Below are positions 42,393 through 51,879 of a DNA stretch of 64,000 nt, in pieces; the stretch's first letter is position 1, and the number at the start of each line of letters is the position of its first letter. The notes beneath the pieces were generated by a model that was given only the letters and a program-made list of their open reading frames with translations, searched no databases and was not told where the DNA came from. The DNA lies in the NCBI RefSeq assembly GCF_017875735.1, contig NZ_JAGGMZ010000001.1, positions 310,001-374,000 of the forward strand, written 5' to 3'. Source of the DNA: Arthrobacter sp. CAN_C5. Lineage in GTDB: Bacteria > Actinomycetota > Actinomycetes > Actinomycetales > Micrococcaceae. The position numbers and the translations under genes were made by a program.

Positions 42393-43668
42393 TATTCTCC
42401 TTGGCGGTGGGCATCAACCCGGACTGGGCCAGCGCTGCGAGTTGGTGCGCTGAAAGACTGACTGCAGCGTCGATTTCCTGCGGATCAACGGCACCGCAGA
42501 GAAGCCCCCGCTGCAGAAAACGGGCAAGGGCACGCGCGGTGGCAGGTTCATCGAGCACCGTGCTTTCCAGCCGGTGTGCGTAGTTCCGCAGGCGTGCGGC
42601 GGCAGCACCGAACCCACGCCGGTAAAACAGGTAGGTCGCGGCGAAACGGCTGGGAAGCTGGGCCGGGTGCAGGTCCCAGCCCTGGTAGTACCCGCGTTCC
42701 AGGGATCGTTGCACCAGGGCCGAATGCAGTTTCCAGGCACTGAGGACATTTTCGTCCGAGCCCAGCGGCAGGATGTTCGTCGAGCCGTCGGATAACCGCA
42801 CGCCGGTGCCCGCGACGGCCACCTGCATGACCTGCTTGGCGAAATCGGCCGCGGGATGATCCATGGCCTGGTAAGCCGCGGCGATCTCCAGCGATGCGCT
42901 GTAGTCGTAGGTGCCATAGTGCAGCGCCGATACACGCCCGTTGCCCACCTGCAACAGTTTCGCGACGGGCACTGTCCCGTCTGCGGCGAGGATCAGCTGC
43001 GGGGTCTCCACTTGCACTTCAAACCGCAGCCGGCCCGCCGGGAGGGCGTGGAAGTGCTCGAGCTTCTCACAGGCGTAGACCATCCCCTCGACCTGGGCCG
43101 CGGTGCTGACCTTGGGCAGGGTGAGAATCAACCCCTCGGGCAGGCCGCCGCGTTCCATCAGCCGGGCGGCAAAGAGGTCGAGGGTCCTCAGTCCTCTGGC
43201 CCGGGTGGATTCCTCAAGACTCTTGAACCTGATGCCAATGAACGGCGGGCTGGTCCCATCCTTGACGGCGGCAGCCACCAGGTCGGCGACCCGCAGCGTA
43301 TCGCCGTCTTCCTCCGCATCAGCACGCAGCCCGTACCCGTCCTCGAAATCCAGCCGGAGGTCTTCGATCGGTTCGCTGTGGAGCTTGGCGGTGACCCGCG
43401 CGCTGATCTGGTCGATCAGGGGAGCCGGCAGGCCCATCGTGGCGGACAGCGCCTCCATGCCGCCCTGCGCGCGAAGGGCAGCGAGCGCCCCAGCACCCCA
43501 CTCCGCAACCAGGGTTCCGGTGAACCGGTCGGCTGGCACGTAGACCGTGTGGACGGGCTGGCGGGTGCCGTCATCCCCCGGGTAGTTTTCGGACAGCAGC
43601 CGGTCGGTGGACTGCAGGACGGTGTCGATTGCCTTGTAGTCGGCAGCGCTCAGCGTGGGCTCGGTCAT
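42385..43668 (-). CDS. DUF6986 family aldolase-like protein
   Basis: A 427-residue protein of the HpcH/HpaI-CitE-malate synthase-like TIM-barrel group. LRLDFEDGYG resembles the D-F-E-D-G metal motif of citrate lyase beta subunits, LRFEVQVETPQLIL supplies a Glu, and LHYGTYDYSASLEIAAAYQA a following Asp. Its place between purine degradation genes suggests it consumes glyoxylate released from ureidoglycolate, but that is inference. ATG 43668 is used; a GTG four codons upstream is possible, and neither has a strong ribosome site. Confidence 0.75.
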   Translation of the reverse strand: MTEPTLSAADYKAIDTVLQSTDRLLSENYPGDDGTRQPVHTVYVPADRFTGTLVAEWGAGALAALRAQGGMEALSATMGLPAPLIDQISARVTAKLHSEPIEDLRLDFEDGYGLRADAEEDGDTLRVADLVAAAVKDGTSPPFIGIRFKSLEESTRARGLRTLDLFAARLMERGGLPEGLILTLPKVSTAAQVEGMVYACEKLEHFHALPAGRLRFEVQVETPQLILAADGTVPVAKLLQVGNGRVSALHYGTYDYSASLEIAAAYQAMDHPAADFAKQVMQVAVAGTGVRLSDGSTNILPLGSDENVLSAWKLHSALVQRSLERGYYQGWDLHPAQLPSRFAATYLFYRRGFGAAAARLRNYAHRLESTVLDEPATARALARFLQRGLLCGAVDPQEIDAAVSLSAHQLAALAQSGLMPTAKENND

Positions 43669-43833
43669 CGGCTCACCCACGTCCCGGCAGGGAAGCTGAG
43701 GGAATTATTCACCGGATCTCCTCGCGACGATTTCGCCTGATGGATACCACTGCCTACTGAGTGGAAGTATCTGTCTAGGTGAATGTAGCAGCACCGGGTA
43801 CGTTGATGGGTCAGACGGACGTCAGGAGACAGC
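43669..43833. promoter_or_regulatory. Divergent promoter region, DUF6986 and allantoinase
   Basis: 165 bp between divergent starts. It contains CCACT-N8-AGTGG flanked by GATAC and GTATC (about 43741-43769), a partial dyad that could be a shared operator. Confidence 0.35.
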
Positions 43834-45210
43834 ATGCCCCACGCCACCGAAACGCGCTCACCGGGAGGAACGCAGCCGCACTTTGACCTGGTGATCCGGG
43901 GCGAGCGCATCATGACGCCCGCTGGCGAGCTCCCCCGCGAGGTCGGAATCCTGGACGGGCGGGTCAGCGCGGTCGAACCCCTCGGAAGTGGACTGTCGGG
44001 CAACGAGATCGTCGAACTGACCAGCACCGAAGTGCTCCTTCCCGGTCTCGTAGACACTCACGTCCACGTCAACGAGCCCGGCAGGACCGAGTGGGAGGGA
44101 TTCGCCTCCGCCACCCGGGCCGCGGCTGCCGGCGGTGTCACCACCATCATCGATATGCCGCTGAACTCCCTTCCACCGACTACCAACCCCGGGGCCCTCC
44201 ATACCAAGCAGGACGTCGCGAAGGACCAGGCGTTCGTCGACGTGGGGTTCTGGGGAGGGGCAGTTCCCGGGAACACCGACGCCCTGCGGCCACTGCACGA
44301 CGAGGGGGTTTTCGGGTTCAAGTGTTTCCTGCTGCACTCGGGGGTGGACGAGTTCCCCGCCCTCGACCCCGCGGAAATGGAGCAGGACATGGCGGTCCTG
44401 GCGGGTTTCGACTCGGTCATGATCGTGCACGCGGAGGACGCGGGAGCGATCGAGCGGGCGCCCTCGGCGGCAGGAACGGCCTACGGGAACTTCCTGGCCT
44501 CCCGGCCCCGCGGGGCCGAGAACGTAGCCATCGCCGAGGTGATTGAGCGGGCCGGTCGCACGGGTGCACGCGCGCACATCCTGCACCTGTCATCCTCGGA
44601 TGCCCTACCGTTGATTGCCGCGGCGAAGCGGGACGGCGTCCGACTGACGGTCGAGACGTGCCCCCATTACCTGACCCTCACGGCCGAAGAGATCCCCGAT
44701 GGTGCCACCGCCTACAAATGCTGCCCACCCATCCGGGAAGCGAGCAACCGCGAGCTGCTCTGGGCAGGCCTGCGGGACGGCACCATTGACTGCATCGTCT
44801 CCGATCACTCACCGAGCACCCTCGATCTGAAGGACCTGGAGAACGGTGACTTCGCGGTGGCGTGGGGAGGGGTCTCCTCCTTGCAACTGGGCCTCTCCCT
44901 GATCTGGACGGAGGCGCTGCAAAGGGGCATCGACCTTCACCAGGTCAGCGACTGGATGTCCGCCCGGCCGGCGCAGCTGGCACGGCTCACCACGAAGGGG
45001 CGCCTCGCGGTCGGCTATGACGCGGACCTCGCGATTTTCGCGCCCGACGACGTGTTTGTCGTCGACCCGGGGAAGCTGCACCACAAGAACCCCATCACCC
45101 CGTACGCCGGGAAGCAGCTCTCGGGTGTCGTGCGCCGAACCTTCCTCCGCGGCCGGGTCATCGACTATTCGACTCCGTCCGGGCGGCTCCTCCGCAACAG
45201 CCTGGCATAG
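43834..45210 (+). CDS. allB: Allantoinase
   Basis: A 458-residue cyclic amidohydrolase that opens allantoin to allantoate. Binuclear metal site: LVDTHVHVNEPGRTEWEG (H-x-H), FGFKCFL (carboxylated Lys), HAEDAG (His), HILHLSSS (His) and IVSDHSPST (Asp). Length is usual. Divergent from the ureidoglycine aminohydrolase/DUF6986 operon. Confidence 0.95.
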   Translation: MPHATETRSPGGTQPHFDLVIRGERIMTPAGELPREVGILDGRVSAVEPLGSGLSGNEIVELTSTEVLLPGLVDTHVHVNEPGRTEWEGFASATRAAAAGGVTTIIDMPLNSLPPTTNPGALHTKQDVAKDQAFVDVGFWGGAVPGNTDALRPLHDEGVFGFKCFLLHSGVDEFPALDPAEMEQDMAVLAGFDSVMIVHAEDAGAIERAPSAAGTAYGNFLASRPRGAENVAIAEVIERAGRTGARAHILHLSSSDALPLIAAAKRDGVRLTVETCPHYLTLTAEEIPDGATAYKCCPPIREASNRELLWAGLRDGTIDCIVSDHSPSTLDLKDLENGDFAVAWGGVSSLQLGLSLIWTEALQRGIDLHQVSDWMSARPAQLARLTTKGRLAVGYDADLAIFAPDDVFVVDPGKLHHKNPITPYAGKQLSGVVRRTFLRGRVIDYSTPSGRLLRNSLA

Positions 45211-45261
45211 CGCCCGAGCGTCCCGGCGCCACGTTGGCCGGAAGCGCGGGGCGCGTTAGTG

Positions 45262-47244
45262 TCAGCGGTAATTCCGGTGCAGGTTGGGCCGGGTTGACGG
45301 TCCCTCCGGCCGGGGCGCAATCCACGGTCCGGTGCCCTCGGACTGGTCGATGATCCCCTTCTCCAGCCAGGTGTAGGTGCCGTCGAGGACCTGCCGGGAC
45401 AAACGGCGGTCGGAGGAGTCGGTGTTGCTCCACAGGTCGGTGAAGAGTCGCCCGATCCGACCCCGGGACTGCAGGCAGAACGCGTCTGCCAGCTGATAGG
45501 CGGTGCGGCCCTCGTCCGGATCCTCCGAGCGGAGCAGCTCAGCGCGCGTACAGACCGCCGCCATCGCAAAAAGCTCGGCACCGATGTCGACAATCCTGCC
45601 GAGGAACACCTGCTTGTGCTCCAGCCCGGCCTGCCACCGGCCCATCCCGAGGAAGGTGTTGCGCGCCAGACGCCGGGAGGACCGTTCCGCAAAGCGCAGA
45701 TGTTTGGCCAGGCTCCCGAAGTCACCATAGGCCGCAGGATTCAGGCCTTGGCCCGCCACCAGCTTGGGCAGCCAGCGGGCGTAGAACCCGCTCGCCCCGA
45801 CCGCGGCTCTCGCCTTTGCGGCCAGGTCAGCGTCCGACGACGCCAGATCACCGGCCGCCGACAGGTGAGCATCGACTGCCTCCCGGGCAATGAGCAGGTG
45901 CATGATTTCGGTGGATCCTTCGAAGATCCGGTTGATCCGCAGGTCCCGTAGCAGCTGCTCGGCGGCCACCGCACGCTCCCCGCGGGCCCGCAGGGAATCG
46001 GCGGTCTCGTAACCCCGCCCGCCGCGGATCTGGACCAGTTCGTCGGCCACCTTGCACGCCATTTCACTCGACCACAGCTTCGCCAGGGCTGCCTCAATCC
46101 GGACGTCCACCTGGTTGCTGTCGGCGAGTGCTGCGGAGAGCTCGAAGACCGCCTCCAGGGCGAAGGCGGTCGCGCCGATGAACGCGATTTTCTGGCCGAC
46201 GGCCTCGTGCTGTCCTACCGGGCGCCCCCATTGCACCCGGGCGTTGGACCATTCGCGGGCGATCTTCAGCGACCACTTGCCCGACGCGGCGCAGATGGCC
46301 GGAATCGAGAGTCTGCCGGTGTTCAGCGTGGTGAGAGCAATTTTCAGGCCTTGGCCCTCTCTCCCCAGCCGGTTGGCGGCCGGTACCCTGACGTTGTCGA
46401 ACCGGGTGACCCCGTTTTCGATGCCTTTGAGCCCCATGAAGGTGTTCCGGTTTTCGACGGTGATGCCGGGGGAGTCGGCTTCCACCACGAAGGCGGAGAT
46501 GCCGCCCTTCCCGCCGTCGTGCGCCGGGACCTTCGCCATCACCACCACCAGTTCCGCGATGACGCCGTTGGTGGTCCAGAGTTTGCTGCCGTTGAGGACG
46601 TAGGTGTCGCCGTCGAGCGTTGCGGTGACGCCCATCCGGGCGGGGTCGGAGCCGACGTCGGCCTCGGTCAGGAGGAAGGCCGTCACCGCGCCGGCGGCGC
46701 AACGCGGCAGATACTGCTGCTTTTGTTCAGGGGTGCCGAAGATCTTCACCGGCTCGGGCACCCCGATCGACTGGTGCGCCGAGATGAGCGCCCCGATGCT
46801 GGGGTGGACTGAGCTCAGCAGCATCAACGCCCGACCGTAGTAGGTCAGGGACAGTCCGAGACCGCCGTATTCCCGTGGGATCTTCATCCCGAAGACGCCG
46901 AGGGCGGCGAACCCGCTGAGGTACTCGTCCGGAATCTGCGCGTCGCGTTCAATGCGACCGCCGTCCAGGGTGGCGGCGTAGCTGGTCAGGTCCCGCAGGA
47001 ACGCTTCGCCGCGCTCCCGGTCTGCGGTGGTGGACACCTGGTGCGGATGGATCAGCCGCAGGTCGAAGTTGCCCAGGTACAGGCCTTTCGCGAAGCTGGG
47101 CCGGGTCCACCCAGTTTCCCGGGCCGCCTCCGCCACCTCCCGCGCCCTGCGCTCGGTGACCGGCGGGCCACCAGTGTCCGGCGCAACCGGCGGGGTCGCG
47201 TCGGGGAGTAACTGGTCTGACTGTGGCTGCGTTTCGGCGCTCAT
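45262..47244 (-). CDS. Acyl-CoA dehydrogenase family protein
   Basis: A 660-residue flavoprotein of the ACAD superfamily. N-terminal helical domain, then AFLLTEADVGSDPARMGVTA and LWTTNGVIAELVVVMAK (FAD/substrate contacts), FMGLKGIENG, and the C-terminal FAD contact QIRGGRGYETADSLRARGER and FEGSTEIMHLLIAREAV with the Glu usual for this subgroup. An extra C-terminal helical region (residues about 480-660) matches the long ACAD class. Substrate unknown. Confidence 0.9.
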   Translation of the reverse strand: MSAETQPQSDQLLPDATPPVAPDTGGPPVTERRAREVAEAARETGWTRPSFAKGLYLGNFDLRLIHPHQVSTTADRERGEAFLRDLTSYAATLDGGRIERDAQIPDEYLSGFAALGVFGMKIPREYGGLGLSLTYYGRALMLLSSVHPSIGALISAHQSIGVPEPVKIFGTPEQKQQYLPRCAAGAVTAFLLTEADVGSDPARMGVTATLDGDTYVLNGSKLWTTNGVIAELVVVMAKVPAHDGGKGGISAFVVEADSPGITVENRNTFMGLKGIENGVTRFDNVRVPAANRLGREGQGLKIALTTLNTGRLSIPAICAASGKWSLKIAREWSNARVQWGRPVGQHEAVGQKIAFIGATAFALEAVFELSAALADSNQVDVRIEAALAKLWSSEMACKVADELVQIRGGRGYETADSLRARGERAVAAEQLLRDLRINRIFEGSTEIMHLLIAREAVDAHLSAAGDLASSDADLAAKARAAVGASGFYARWLPKLVAGQGLNPAAYGDFGSLAKHLRFAERSSRRLARNTFLGMGRWQAGLEHKQVFLGRIVDIGAELFAMAAVCTRAELLRSEDPDEGRTAYQLADAFCLQSRGRIGRLFTDLWSNTDSSDRRLSRQVLDGTYTWLEKGIIDQSEGTGPWIAPRPEGPSTRPNLHRNYR

Positions 47245-47324
47245 GGCTGACCCCTCTGCTCAGCTGGGTCGCCGCGGGTCGGTGACCCAGTGGAGCTGTG
47301 CCCTTATGCTACTCCCGGGTAGCT

Positions 47325-47609
47325 TCATTCCGTCCGGAAATCGGTGAATTCCCCGGCGGGCTCGCTATACGATTCGACGACGTTCTCCACCCTGCCCGGG
47401 GCGCCCGTGGAGTTGAGCCACCCGACCAGCGAGCGGATGGCGGTCTCCGGCCCTTCGGCGACAATCAGCACCGACCCGTCCGGCCGGTTTGAGGCGACCC
47501 CGGTCAGGTTCAACTGGCGGGCCTTTTCGCGGGTGTAGTAGCGGAATCCCACCCCCTGGACGGTTCCGCTGATGGTGGCGGTGAGCCGGGTCCGCTGCTG
47601 GTCATCCAT
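47325..47609 (-). CDS. acyP: Acylphosphatase
   Basis: A 94-residue acylphosphatase. TISGTVQGVGFRYYTREKAR carries the phosphate loop and catalytic Arg, LTGVASNRPDGSVLIVAEGP the catalytic Asn. ATG 47609 (MDDQQRTRL) fits the family; the frame is open further upstream into the promoter of the convergent-free malQ gene and is not used. Confidence 0.92.
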   Translation of the reverse strand: MDDQQRTRLTATISGTVQGVGFRYYTREKARQLNLTGVASNRPDGSVLIVAEGPETAIRSLVGWLNSTGAPGRVENVVESYSEPAGEFTDFRTE

Positions 47610-47655
47610 CACTCCAGCGTAGCGAACCGCCCTCCGACCCCCTAGATTTGAGGGT

Positions 47656-49785
47656 ATGCCTGCAACAGAAGAATCCCGTTCGTCCACCCCGCCCGAGCCC
47701 GACCTGCTGCACCGCCTCGCCGAAGCTCACCACGTGGGCACAGCCTTCCGTGGCTGGGACGGCGCCGAGAAGAGCGTCAGCCCGCAGACCCTCACGAAAG
47801 TGCTCACAGCACTCGGCGTGGCTTGCGAGACCGGGGACGATGCCGCCCGATCGCTGAGCGAGTCCGAGACCTCGCCGTGGCGACGGACCCTTCCCCCTGT
47901 CGTCGTTGGCAGGGAATCCGTGGCACAGGATGTCCCGGTCACCGTGCCCGCCGGAACGACGCCCACCCTTCGGGTGTTGCTTGAGGACGGTGGGCAGCGG
48001 GACCTGGCCCTGGCCGACGTGCCCACGGAGCACTCGGAGGTCGACGGCGCCGCCCGCCAGCGCCTGCACTTCGCCCTTCCAGCGGACCTGCCCCTCGGCT
48101 GGCACACCCTGCACGCCGGACCTGCGGATGACGGCGAGGCCGCGCAGTGCACGCTGGTCATCACCCCGCAGCGGCTGGACACCACAGCACGCCTGACCCG
48201 GACCTGGGGGCTCATGGCGCAGCTGTATTCGGTGCGGTCCCAGGACTCCTGGGGTATTGGTGATATCGCCGATCTGGGGGCGCTGGCCGCGTTCTCGGCC
48301 AGCCGTGGCGCCGGTTTCGTGCTGATCAACCCGCTGCACGCTGCGGAGCCCGCGCCCCCGGTCGAGCCATCCCCGTACCTGCCCTCGACCCGGCGGTTCT
48401 TCAACCCGCTCTACCTGCGGGTGGAGGATGTGCCGGAGTTCACCGCGCTTGCCCCCGAGCAGCGCCAGGCCGTTGAAGAGCAGGCCGCCGCGCTGAAACA
48501 AGCCAACCAGAACGCGGAGATCCTTGACCGTGACAGCAGCTACGCCGCGAAGTTGAGTGCCCTGGAAGCCATCCACCGGGTACCGCTCAACGCCGAGCGG
48601 CAGCACAGCTTTGACGAGTTCCTTGGCCAGGAAGGGCCGGGGCTGGACAGCTTCGCCCTGTGGTGCGCGCTCGCCGAGACCCTTGCCCCGGGGGCTGCCG
48701 CGTGGGATGACCCCGACTACATTGATGCGCAGCGCATCGAACTGGCCGACCGGATCCGGTTCCACCTGTGGTTGCAGTGGCTCTGCGACGAACAGCTGGC
48801 GGCCGCACAGCACGGCGCCCTCGACGCGGGGATGACCATCGGGATCATTCACGATCTGGCGGTAGGAGTGCACGCCCACGGATCCGATGCCTGGTCGCTG
48901 CGGGACGTCCTGGCCGATGGGATCAGCGTCGGCGCGCCACCGGACATGTTCAACCAGCAGGGCCAGGACTGGAGCCAGCCGCCCTGGCACCCGGGCCGTC
49001 TCGCCGAGTCCGGGTACGCGGCGTACCGTGACATGCTGCGCACCGTCCTCAAACACGCCGGCGGCATTCGCGTGGACCACATCCTCGGGCTGTTTCGCCT
49101 CTGGTGGATCCCCGCGGGCGGCGCCTCGGGCGACGGGACCTACGTCTACTACGACCACGAGGCCCTCATCGGCATCCTCGCCCTCGAAGCGCAACGGGCG
49201 GGCGCCGTCGTCATCGGCGAGGATCTCGGCGTGTTTGAGCCCGGGGTGCAGGACTACCTGGCCGAGCGCGGGATCCTCGGGACCTCGATCCTGTGGTTCG
49301 AGCACGACGACGACGGCCCCCGCCGGCCCGAAAGCTACCGTCAGGCGTGCCTCACGTCCGTCACCACCCACGACCTGCCGCCTACCGCGGGCTACCTGGC
49401 CGGTGAGCACGTTGACCTGCGCGAGTCGCTGGGCCTGCTGAACCGTCCCGTCGAGGAGGAGCGGGCCGCCGATCAGGCGGCCCAGGAATCGGTGCTGTCC
49501 CTGGTGCGGTCAGTGACCGGACCGACAGCCGAGGGGTCAGCAGACACTGTGGAGAAAACCGTCGTGGCGTTGCACCAGTTCATCGTGCGGACACCGTCGG
49601 TCCTGTTGGGTGTCGCGTTGACCGATGCGGTGGGGGAGCGACGCACCCAGAACCAGCCGGGCACCAAGGACGAGTACCCCAACTGGCGGATCCCGCTCGC
49701 CGGTCCGGAGGGCCAGTCGGTGCTGATCGAGGACCTGGCCGGCAGCGAACGGTTTGCTGCCCTGGCCCGGGTGATGGCTGGCTGA
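47656..49785 (+). CDS. malQ: 4-alpha-Glucanotransferase
   Basis: A 709-residue GH77 enzyme that disproportionates maltodextrins. N-terminal actinobacterial extension (about 170 residues), then QLYSVRSQDSWGIGDIADLG, SPYLPSTRRFFNPLYLRVED, and catalytic residues in AGGIRVDHILGLFRLWWIP (nucleophile Asp), VVIGEDLGVFEP (Glu) and TSVTTHDLPPTAGYL (Asp). No truncation. Confidence 0.95.
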   Translation: MPATEESRSSTPPEPDLLHRLAEAHHVGTAFRGWDGAEKSVSPQTLTKVLTALGVACETGDDAARSLSESETSPWRRTLPPVVVGRESVAQDVPVTVPAGTTPTLRVLLEDGGQRDLALADVPTEHSEVDGAARQRLHFALPADLPLGWHTLHAGPADDGEAAQCTLVITPQRLDTTARLTRTWGLMAQLYSVRSQDSWGIGDIADLGALAAFSASRGAGFVLINPLHAAEPAPPVEPSPYLPSTRRFFNPLYLRVEDVPEFTALAPEQRQAVEEQAAALKQANQNAEILDRDSSYAAKLSALEAIHRVPLNAERQHSFDEFLGQEGPGLDSFALWCALAETLAPGAAAWDDPDYIDAQRIELADRIRFHLWLQWLCDEQLAAAQHGALDAGMTIGIIHDLAVGVHAHGSDAWSLRDVLADGISVGAPPDMFNQQGQDWSQPPWHPGRLAESGYAAYRDMLRTVLKHAGGIRVDHILGLFRLWWIPAGGASGDGTYVYYDHEALIGILALEAQRAGAVVIGEDLGVFEPGVQDYLAERGILGTSILWFEHDDDGPRRPESYRQACLTSVTTHDLPPTAGYLAGEHVDLRESLGLLNRPVEEERAADQAAQESVLSLVRSVTGPTAEGSADTVEKTVVALHQFIVRTPSVLLGVALTDAVGERRTQNQPGTKDEYPNWRIPLAGPEGQSVLIEDLAGSERFAALARVMAG

Positions 49786-49827
49786 TTCGCGCGGCACTCA
49801 GATACCCGGCGGGCGTCGGGGAGATCT

Positions 49828-50289
49828 ATGCTGTACCCATGGTCTCAGCCGAATCATGCTTCCTCTCGCATCCGCACTGTCACCCGCTGGAGTACCGAAG
49901 GGTCCGTCGTGGGTGAGCTCCCGCCGGACGAGATCGACGGGATCGGCGCAACCTTGGCCCTGGGGGCCGACAGCATCCTGCGTCTGAGGTGGGAGAGGGG
50001 AATCTCTATCGCCGAGGAGGACGCCCGCCGCGCGATGGACCGGGTGAATGATCTCTGCGACGGCGCACGCCACCCGATGCTCGTTGACATGGCCACAACC
50101 AAGGCAGTCAGCCGGGGAGCGCGAACGGTGTTCGGGTTGCCCTGCTCGGCCTCGCGAATCGCTCTCCTGGGCGCCTCCCAGGTGGATAAGGTCATCGCCA
50201 ACTTCATTCTTGGAGTGAGCTCGCTCCCGTGCCCCACAAAATTCTTCACCTCCGAACCGGCCGCGCTTGTCTGGCTGAAGGAGGGGTGA
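49828..50289 (+). CDS. STAS-like small protein (DUF7793-type) paired with a c-di-GMP enzyme
   Basis: A 153-residue protein. From about residue 45 it reads LGADSILRLRWERGISIAEE, DARRAMDRVNDLCDGARHPM, LVDMATTKAVSRGAR and IANFILGVSSLPCPTKFFTS, a pattern like STAS/SpoIIAA-related domains (DUF7793) with the central Thr of the LVDMATTK strand. The N-terminal 30 residues are uncertain and the true start may be internal. The stop (50287-50289) abuts the ATG of the GGDEF-EAL gene (50290), so the two are coupled. A regulatory partner for that enzyme is inferred. Confidence 0.6.
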   Translation: MLYPWSQPNHASSRIRTVTRWSTEGSVVGELPPDEIDGIGATLALGADSILRLRWERGISIAEEDARRAMDRVNDLCDGARHPMLVDMATTKAVSRGARTVFGLPCSASRIALLGASQVDKVIANFILGVSSLPCPTKFFTSEPAALVWLKEG

Positions 50290-51870
50290 ATGGCGGAAGA
50301 GTTTGTGGACAAGCGGCTCGACGCCCTGGTGGAGGGGATTGTCCGGCTCTCCTCCGGGGACTTGTCAGCCAGAATGGAAGTTTCACCCGCCCGAGACTCA
50401 ATGGACGCCGTCATCAGCGGCGTGAACCTCTTGGCCGAGGAACTCGAAGTTTTCTACGAAGAACTGGAGCAGCGGGTCCGTGACCGGACCGCAAGCTTGC
50501 ACGCGGCGCAGGTTGAGTTGGAACGGATGGCTATGTATGACAGTCTCACCGGTCTCCCGAACCGAACCCTGCTGCGCCGACGGATTGACGACGAAACGCT
50601 GCCCGCCGCCGTAAGGTCGCAACCCGCCGCCTTGATTCTGCTGGATCTTGACGCCTTCAAGGCTGTGAACGATAGCCTTGGCCACTCTGCCGGCGACCAG
50701 GTGCTGATCGAAGTGGGACGCCGTCTTGAGTCGACCGTCCGGGAAACCGATACCGTTGCACGGCTGGGCGGCGACGAGTTTGCAATCTTGTTGCCGCAAA
50801 CCACCGACGAGATTGCCTGCGACATCGCTGAGCGCATCCTTCATGCGTTGCGGCCGGCGATGATCGTCGCCGAAACCAGCATCCACATCCTTGCGAGTAT
50901 CGGGGTCCGGTGCGGTGAAGCTGGACAGTCGGGCGAAGACATGATGCGCGACGCGGATACCGCCATGTATGTGGCGAAAAACCTTGGCCGCAGCAACGTC
51001 CAGGTGTTTCATCCGGCCATGCTGCATGCCACGCACGAGCGTTTCACCATTCTTGAGGAGCTGCGTCAGGCCATTCCGGCGGGCCAGCTCCGCGTTTATT
51101 ACCAGCCGCTGGTCTTACTCCGGAACTCCACGATTATTGGTGCGGAGGCTCTGGTGCGCTGGGAGCACCCGGACCGTGGGCTGCTGTATCCGGATAACTT
51201 CATTGGGATAGCTGAGGAAAGTGGACTGGTCGTCGATATCGGCGGATGGATGATCGACGCCGTCGCTGCTCAGCTCGGAAACTGGGGGGATGTTCTGGAT
51301 GGCCGGGATTTCGCCGTCCGAATTAACCTGTCCACCGCTGAAAGCAGGGCCCCCGGTCTGGCTGATCTGATCGACCGGGCCCTCGCCGAGCATGCTGTTC
51401 CCACCGATCGATTTATCGTCGAGATTACCGAGACTTCCCTGATGACGGATCCGGAAGCGAGCTCCGCGAACTTGCTCGAGTTGCGGGAGCTTGGCGTCGG
51501 TGTCGAAATCGACGACTTTGGTACCGGCTACTCATCCATCAGCTACCTCAGGAAACTTCCCGCCCAGGCGGTGAAGATGGACAGCTCGCTGATCGAAGAC
51601 ATCGCCACGGATCCGCGGCAGCGAAAGTTCATTGCCGCCGTCCTGCAACTGATCGAGGCGGCCGGGCTCATTTCCATCGCGGAGGGAGTCGAAACAGCTG
51701 ACCAGTCGCGGATCCTGACCGAGCTGGGGTGCTGCTACGGGCAGGGCTACTTCTTCGGCAGGCCGATGCTGGCCGCGGACATGGCGGCAGTCATTACGGG
51801 TGGATTGGGGGCCACAGCCGGCGGCGGTGACCCGGAGGCGGATCGGACCATCGGCAACCTCAGGGCATAG
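50290..51870 (+). CDS. GGDEF-EAL cyclic-di-GMP enzyme with HAMP-like N-terminus
   Basis: A 526-residue cytoplasmic protein. Residues 1-75 form helices with a HAMP-like pattern (LSSGDLSARMEV) and a coiled coil (EELEQRVRDRTASLHAAQVE). The GGDEF domain has intact GGDEF (160-164) and I-site R151-E-T-D154. The EAL domain has GAEALVRW (286-288), RINLSTAE, VEITETSL, IDDFGTGYSS, VKMDSSLI, AEGVE and GQGYFF, so it looks catalytically complete. No membrane segment; the sensor input is probably the partner at 49828-50289. Confidence 0.9.
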   Translation: MAEEFVDKRLDALVEGIVRLSSGDLSARMEVSPARDSMDAVISGVNLLAEELEVFYEELEQRVRDRTASLHAAQVELERMAMYDSLTGLPNRTLLRRRIDDETLPAAVRSQPAALILLDLDAFKAVNDSLGHSAGDQVLIEVGRRLESTVRETDTVARLGGDEFAILLPQTTDEIACDIAERILHALRPAMIVAETSIHILASIGVRCGEAGQSGEDMMRDADTAMYVAKNLGRSNVQVFHPAMLHATHERFTILEELRQAIPAGQLRVYYQPLVLLRNSTIIGAEALVRWEHPDRGLLYPDNFIGIAEESGLVVDIGGWMIDAVAAQLGNWGDVLDGRDFAVRINLSTAESRAPGLADLIDRALAEHAVPTDRFIVEITETSLMTDPEASSANLLELRELGVGVEIDDFGTGYSSISYLRKLPAQAVKMDSSLIEDIATDPRQRKFIAAVLQLIEAAGLISIAEGVETADQSRILTELGCCYGQGYFFGRPMLAADMAAVITGGLGATAGGGDPEADRTIGNLRA

Positions 51871-51879
51871 TCTAGGCGG

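Noticed and set aside
47602-49410. 602-residue antisense ORF across malQ
   Set aside because: It mirrors the codon bias of malQ, has no recognisable domain and begins inside the coding strand gene.
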